Shown here: one piece after another, positions 5,293 to 5,568 of the stretch
How positions within the stretch are numbered: the stretch's first letter is position 1
Layout: each line of letters starts with the position of its first letter
Origin: a bacterium
GTDB lineage: Bacteria; Cyanobacteriota; Sericytochromatia; S15B-MN24; VGJW01
Assembly (NCBI GenBank): GCA_021790035.1
Contig: JAJYIO010000210.1
Coordinates: 1-5,568, forward strand
Direction of reading: 5' to 3'
Length of the DNA stretch: 5,568 nucleotides
Notes under the pieces: model-generated
Seen by the model: only the letters and a program-made list of their open reading frames with translations
The model's database searches: none
What the model was told of the DNA's origin: nothing
Translations under genes and position numbers: made by a program

Positions 5293-5568
5293 TGAACCAG
5301 CCGACTATCCGGTTGCCCGCAGCCTGGGGGGGAAACTCCCCTTCGGTGCAGTGACTTGCAGGGGGGCGGGCAAGCTGCTGCGTAGCCCCGCTCGGCAGGT
5401 GGCGTTTCATTCGAGAATGTCGGCGCAGACGGTAGGCGGCTCATCGGCTCATCCCCGTGGGCTCGCAGGCCCTCTTACCTGCTTGCACGAGGCCCGGCCG
5501 CTTGAGAGGCCTCGGGCCAAGTTGCCCAATGGCAGCACCCCATGCTCGCAGTATTCTCTATGGGCGTC
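5293..5568. other. Non-coding region with several hairpins, no gene recognised
   Basis: No convincing coding frame, tRNA or known riboswitch core is visible. What can be seen: a hairpin GGGGA/TCCCC at 5329-5341 with a seven-G run at 5326-5332; a perfect tandem duplication of GGCTCATC at 5438-5453; a hairpin GCAGG/CCTGC at 5465-5482 with an 8-nt loop; and a 9-bp stem with a 2-nt bulge at 5491-5518 (GGCCCG GCC / GGC CT CGGGCC). A structured leader or small RNA on the minus strand ending at the hairpin 5244-5263 is possible but unproven. Confidence 0.3.

Noticed and set aside
5225..5410. 61-codon minus-strand frame whose TAG overlaps the pckG GTG start
   Set aside because: The stop/start overlap resembles translational coupling, but no SD precedes its ATG, the peptide has no recognisable features, and it runs through the predicted promoter and leader hairpin.
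5449..5568. 39-codon minus-strand frame open to the window edge, and a plus-strand ATG at 5529 open to the edge
   Set aside because: Either could be part of a neighbouring gene, but both are too short, lack an SD or a motif, and cannot be judged without flanking sequence.

Overview
This is a GC-rich bacterial window (about 60-65% GC by eye) with four protein-coding genes I can support: a large predicted surface lipoprotein (minus strand), a divergent small lytic transglycosylase (plus), a 99-residue small protein that is probably motility-linked (minus), and a GTP-type phosphoenolpyruvate carboxykinase, pckG (minus). The lipoprotein and secreted muralytic enzyme point to a cell-enveloped bacterium, and the small protein plus a sigma-28-type promoter point to a flagellated one. 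I cannot fix the phylum from sequence alone. A deep-branching high-GC lineage such as the non-photosynthetic relatives of Cyanobacteria is possible but is only a guess.

Layout. Positions 5-1867 (minus) hold the lipoprotein, which carries two diverged copies of a beta-rich ~85-residue module. Positions 1868-2110 are the divergent control region for the lipoprotein and the transglycosylase (2111-2758, plus). An extended -10 box sits so close to the transglycosylase ATG that its mRNA may be almost leaderless. Positions 2759-2904 are a short convergent spacer with two hairpins but no good T-tract. Positions 2905-3204 (minus) hold the small protein. Its Shine-Dalgarno (SD) sequence and ATG are separated by a pure run of nine C, and its C-terminus resembles the flagellin C-terminus. 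Positions 3205-3374 hold a terminator for pckG, a sigma-28-type promoter nested in that terminator, and a 12-bp leader hairpin. Positions 3375-5225 hold pckG. Positions 5226-5568 are its non-coding upstream region, with a strong SD, a terminator-shaped hairpin directly before the SD, an extended -10 and several further hairpins.

How the parts relate. pckG is a housekeeping gluconeogenic/anaplerotic gene that appears to be transcribed alone and stopped by the hairpin at 3311-3344. The small downstream gene lies on the same strand but seems to be a separate flagellar-regulon unit with its own promoter, not part of a pckG operon. The two surface/cell-wall genes on the left form an independent divergent pair. 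The most interesting part of the window is 2905-3360, where the protein motif and the promoter motif separately point to motility.
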